The position numbers were made by a program, and so were the translations under genes. The notes under the pieces are model-generated. The model had not been told where the DNA came from and did no database searches. It saw only the letters and a program-made list of their open reading frames with translations. Shown here one piece after another: positions 63,701-64,000 of a stretch of 64,000 nucleotides of DNA. Source of the stretch: Metopolophium dirhodum (Eukaryota > Arthropoda > Insecta > Hemiptera > Aphididae); assembly GCF_019925205.1 (NCBI RefSeq), contig NC_083564.1, forward strand, positions 5,337,491 to 5,401,490. The letters run 5' to 3'. The number at the start of each line of letters is the position of its first letter. Position 1 is the first letter of the stretch.

Positions 63701-63965
63701 TTCTGATGCTGAAGTTGATGAGGAATATAAAGAGTATAATCATTTTTAAATGTAATGTTAACATTTTTATATAGTTATCATTTTTATTGTTTTTGTTTTT
63801 AGTGAAAAGAATTTTGTAAAAGACAGTTCCTCAGAAATGCGGAAAAAAGCTTTGGCTTTGTTAAATAACTCCAATGAAACAGAACTTAGACTAGTGAAAG
63901 GAATGACCACTAAAAAATTTGATGCTATTGTAGCTCTTAGACCATTTTCAACTTGGTATGATGCT
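60748..63965 (+). CDS. SMARCAD1: SMARCAD1/Etl1-type SNF2-family chromatin remodeller, N-terminal part (truncated by window)
   Basis: Five coding exons with GT-AG borders join in frame: 60748-60892, 61285-61400, 61473-61707, 63664-63733 and 63803-63965, 243 codons in all. The gene continues past a GTAAGT donor at 63966. The product starts MDTPVDRDSDSPSPNALGDL; a Ser/Pro-rich disordered stretch, acidic runs (SSDEEDNDN; SDGDSDSDAEVDEE) and a basic KRKRIK follow. It then has a block MRKKALALLNNSNETELRLV followed by KGMTTKKFDAIVALRPFSTW. That last block matches the conserved segment before the ATPase in SMARCAD1 proteins (helical repeat ending in LRPF-x-W). In this family the downstream SNF2 ATPase slides nucleosomes and supports heterochromatin maintenance and DNA end resection in the nucleus. 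The ATPase itself is outside the window. Intron 3 carries a Harbinger MITE and a foldback element. Confidence 0.85.
62288..62437. mobile_element. Harbinger-type MITE, 150 bp
   Basis: Perfect 15-bp inverted termini, AGGCTCTGTCAAACA and its complement, are flanked by TTA on both sides (62285-62287 and 62438-62440). The interior is non-coding. It lies in intron 3 of the SMARCAD1 gene and leaves the splice sites untouched. Confidence 0.8.
62771..63190. mobile_element. Palindromic foldback element, 420 bp
   Basis: The two halves are reverse complements with about 80-85% identity. They start TTAAGAGAACGCTACC.ATGC and TTAAGAGGATGCTACCCATGC (right half reverse-complemented) and continue through GTCTTACA, GTGCTGTTAGT, GTGAATTGAC and TGTGCTTAAG.GTTGGT to the centre near 62980. 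No transposase. It sits in intron 3 of SMARCAD1 and would form a long hairpin in the pre-mRNA. Confidence 0.8.
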
Positions 63966-64000
63966 GTAAGTAGAAATCATGAAATTTTCCACATTGTTGT

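Overview
The window looks like nuclear DNA of an insect, most probably an aphid. It is strongly AT-rich, with endless TAATATTATAATAT-type spacers and GGTACCTAC-type motifs, GT-AG introns, A-tailed retroelements and many small DNA transposons. The aphid assignment rests on recognising the repeat style, not on a search. There is no bacterial-style operon, rRNA, CRISPR array or functional tRNA. A run of 500 N (2249-2748) is an assembly gap.

Gene content is low. The only gene whose product I recognise with confidence lies at the right edge (60748 to beyond 63965, + strand): the 5' half of a SMARCAD1/Etl1-type SNF2-family chromatin remodeller. Five coding exons encode 243 residues before the window ends, upstream of the ATPase. 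Three further loci encode small proteins I cannot name: a two-exon secreted protein at 51063-53326 (+, 187 aa), a two-exon secreted protein at 20657-22701 (-, 141 aa) and a long terminal exon at 15748-16384 (-, 211 residues). All three are islands of GC-rich, codon-like sequence in AT-rich DNA and carry closely spaced cysteine pairs, so I propose them tentatively as a lineage-specific family. A decayed copy of the C-terminal half of an Iroquois homeobox gene lies at 34415-35945 (+). It still has its intron but carries frameshifts and stops and has no homeodomain.

The rest is mostly repeats. hAT-type MITEs with 8-bp target duplications are at 3856, 9543 and 26386, and less certain ones at 27628 and 33097. 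Harbinger-type MITEs with TAA/TTA duplications are at 21739 and 62288. Foldback elements are at 28097, 36207, 55100 and 62771. There is a tRNA-derived SINE with a perfect duplication (29541), two copies of a 5S-rRNA-like SINE (13262 and 52445), LINE pieces (2882, 4711, 29950-31660), Helitron-like ends (36056-37516) and a dispersed aphid-type repeat at 30665, 40120 and 49885. Introns of the real genes host several of these.

Layout: 1-15 kb has no confident gene, with CpG-rich patches and MITEs; 15.7-22.7 kb holds two small-protein genes on the minus strand; 22.7-34.4 kb is repeats; 34.4-37.7 kb is the Iroquois pseudogene followed by nested Helitron/foldback DNA; 37.7-51 kb is gene-poor; 51-53.3 kb is the plus-strand secreted-protein gene; 53.3-60.2 kb is gene-poor with a few short candidate exons; 60.5-64 kb is SMARCAD1.
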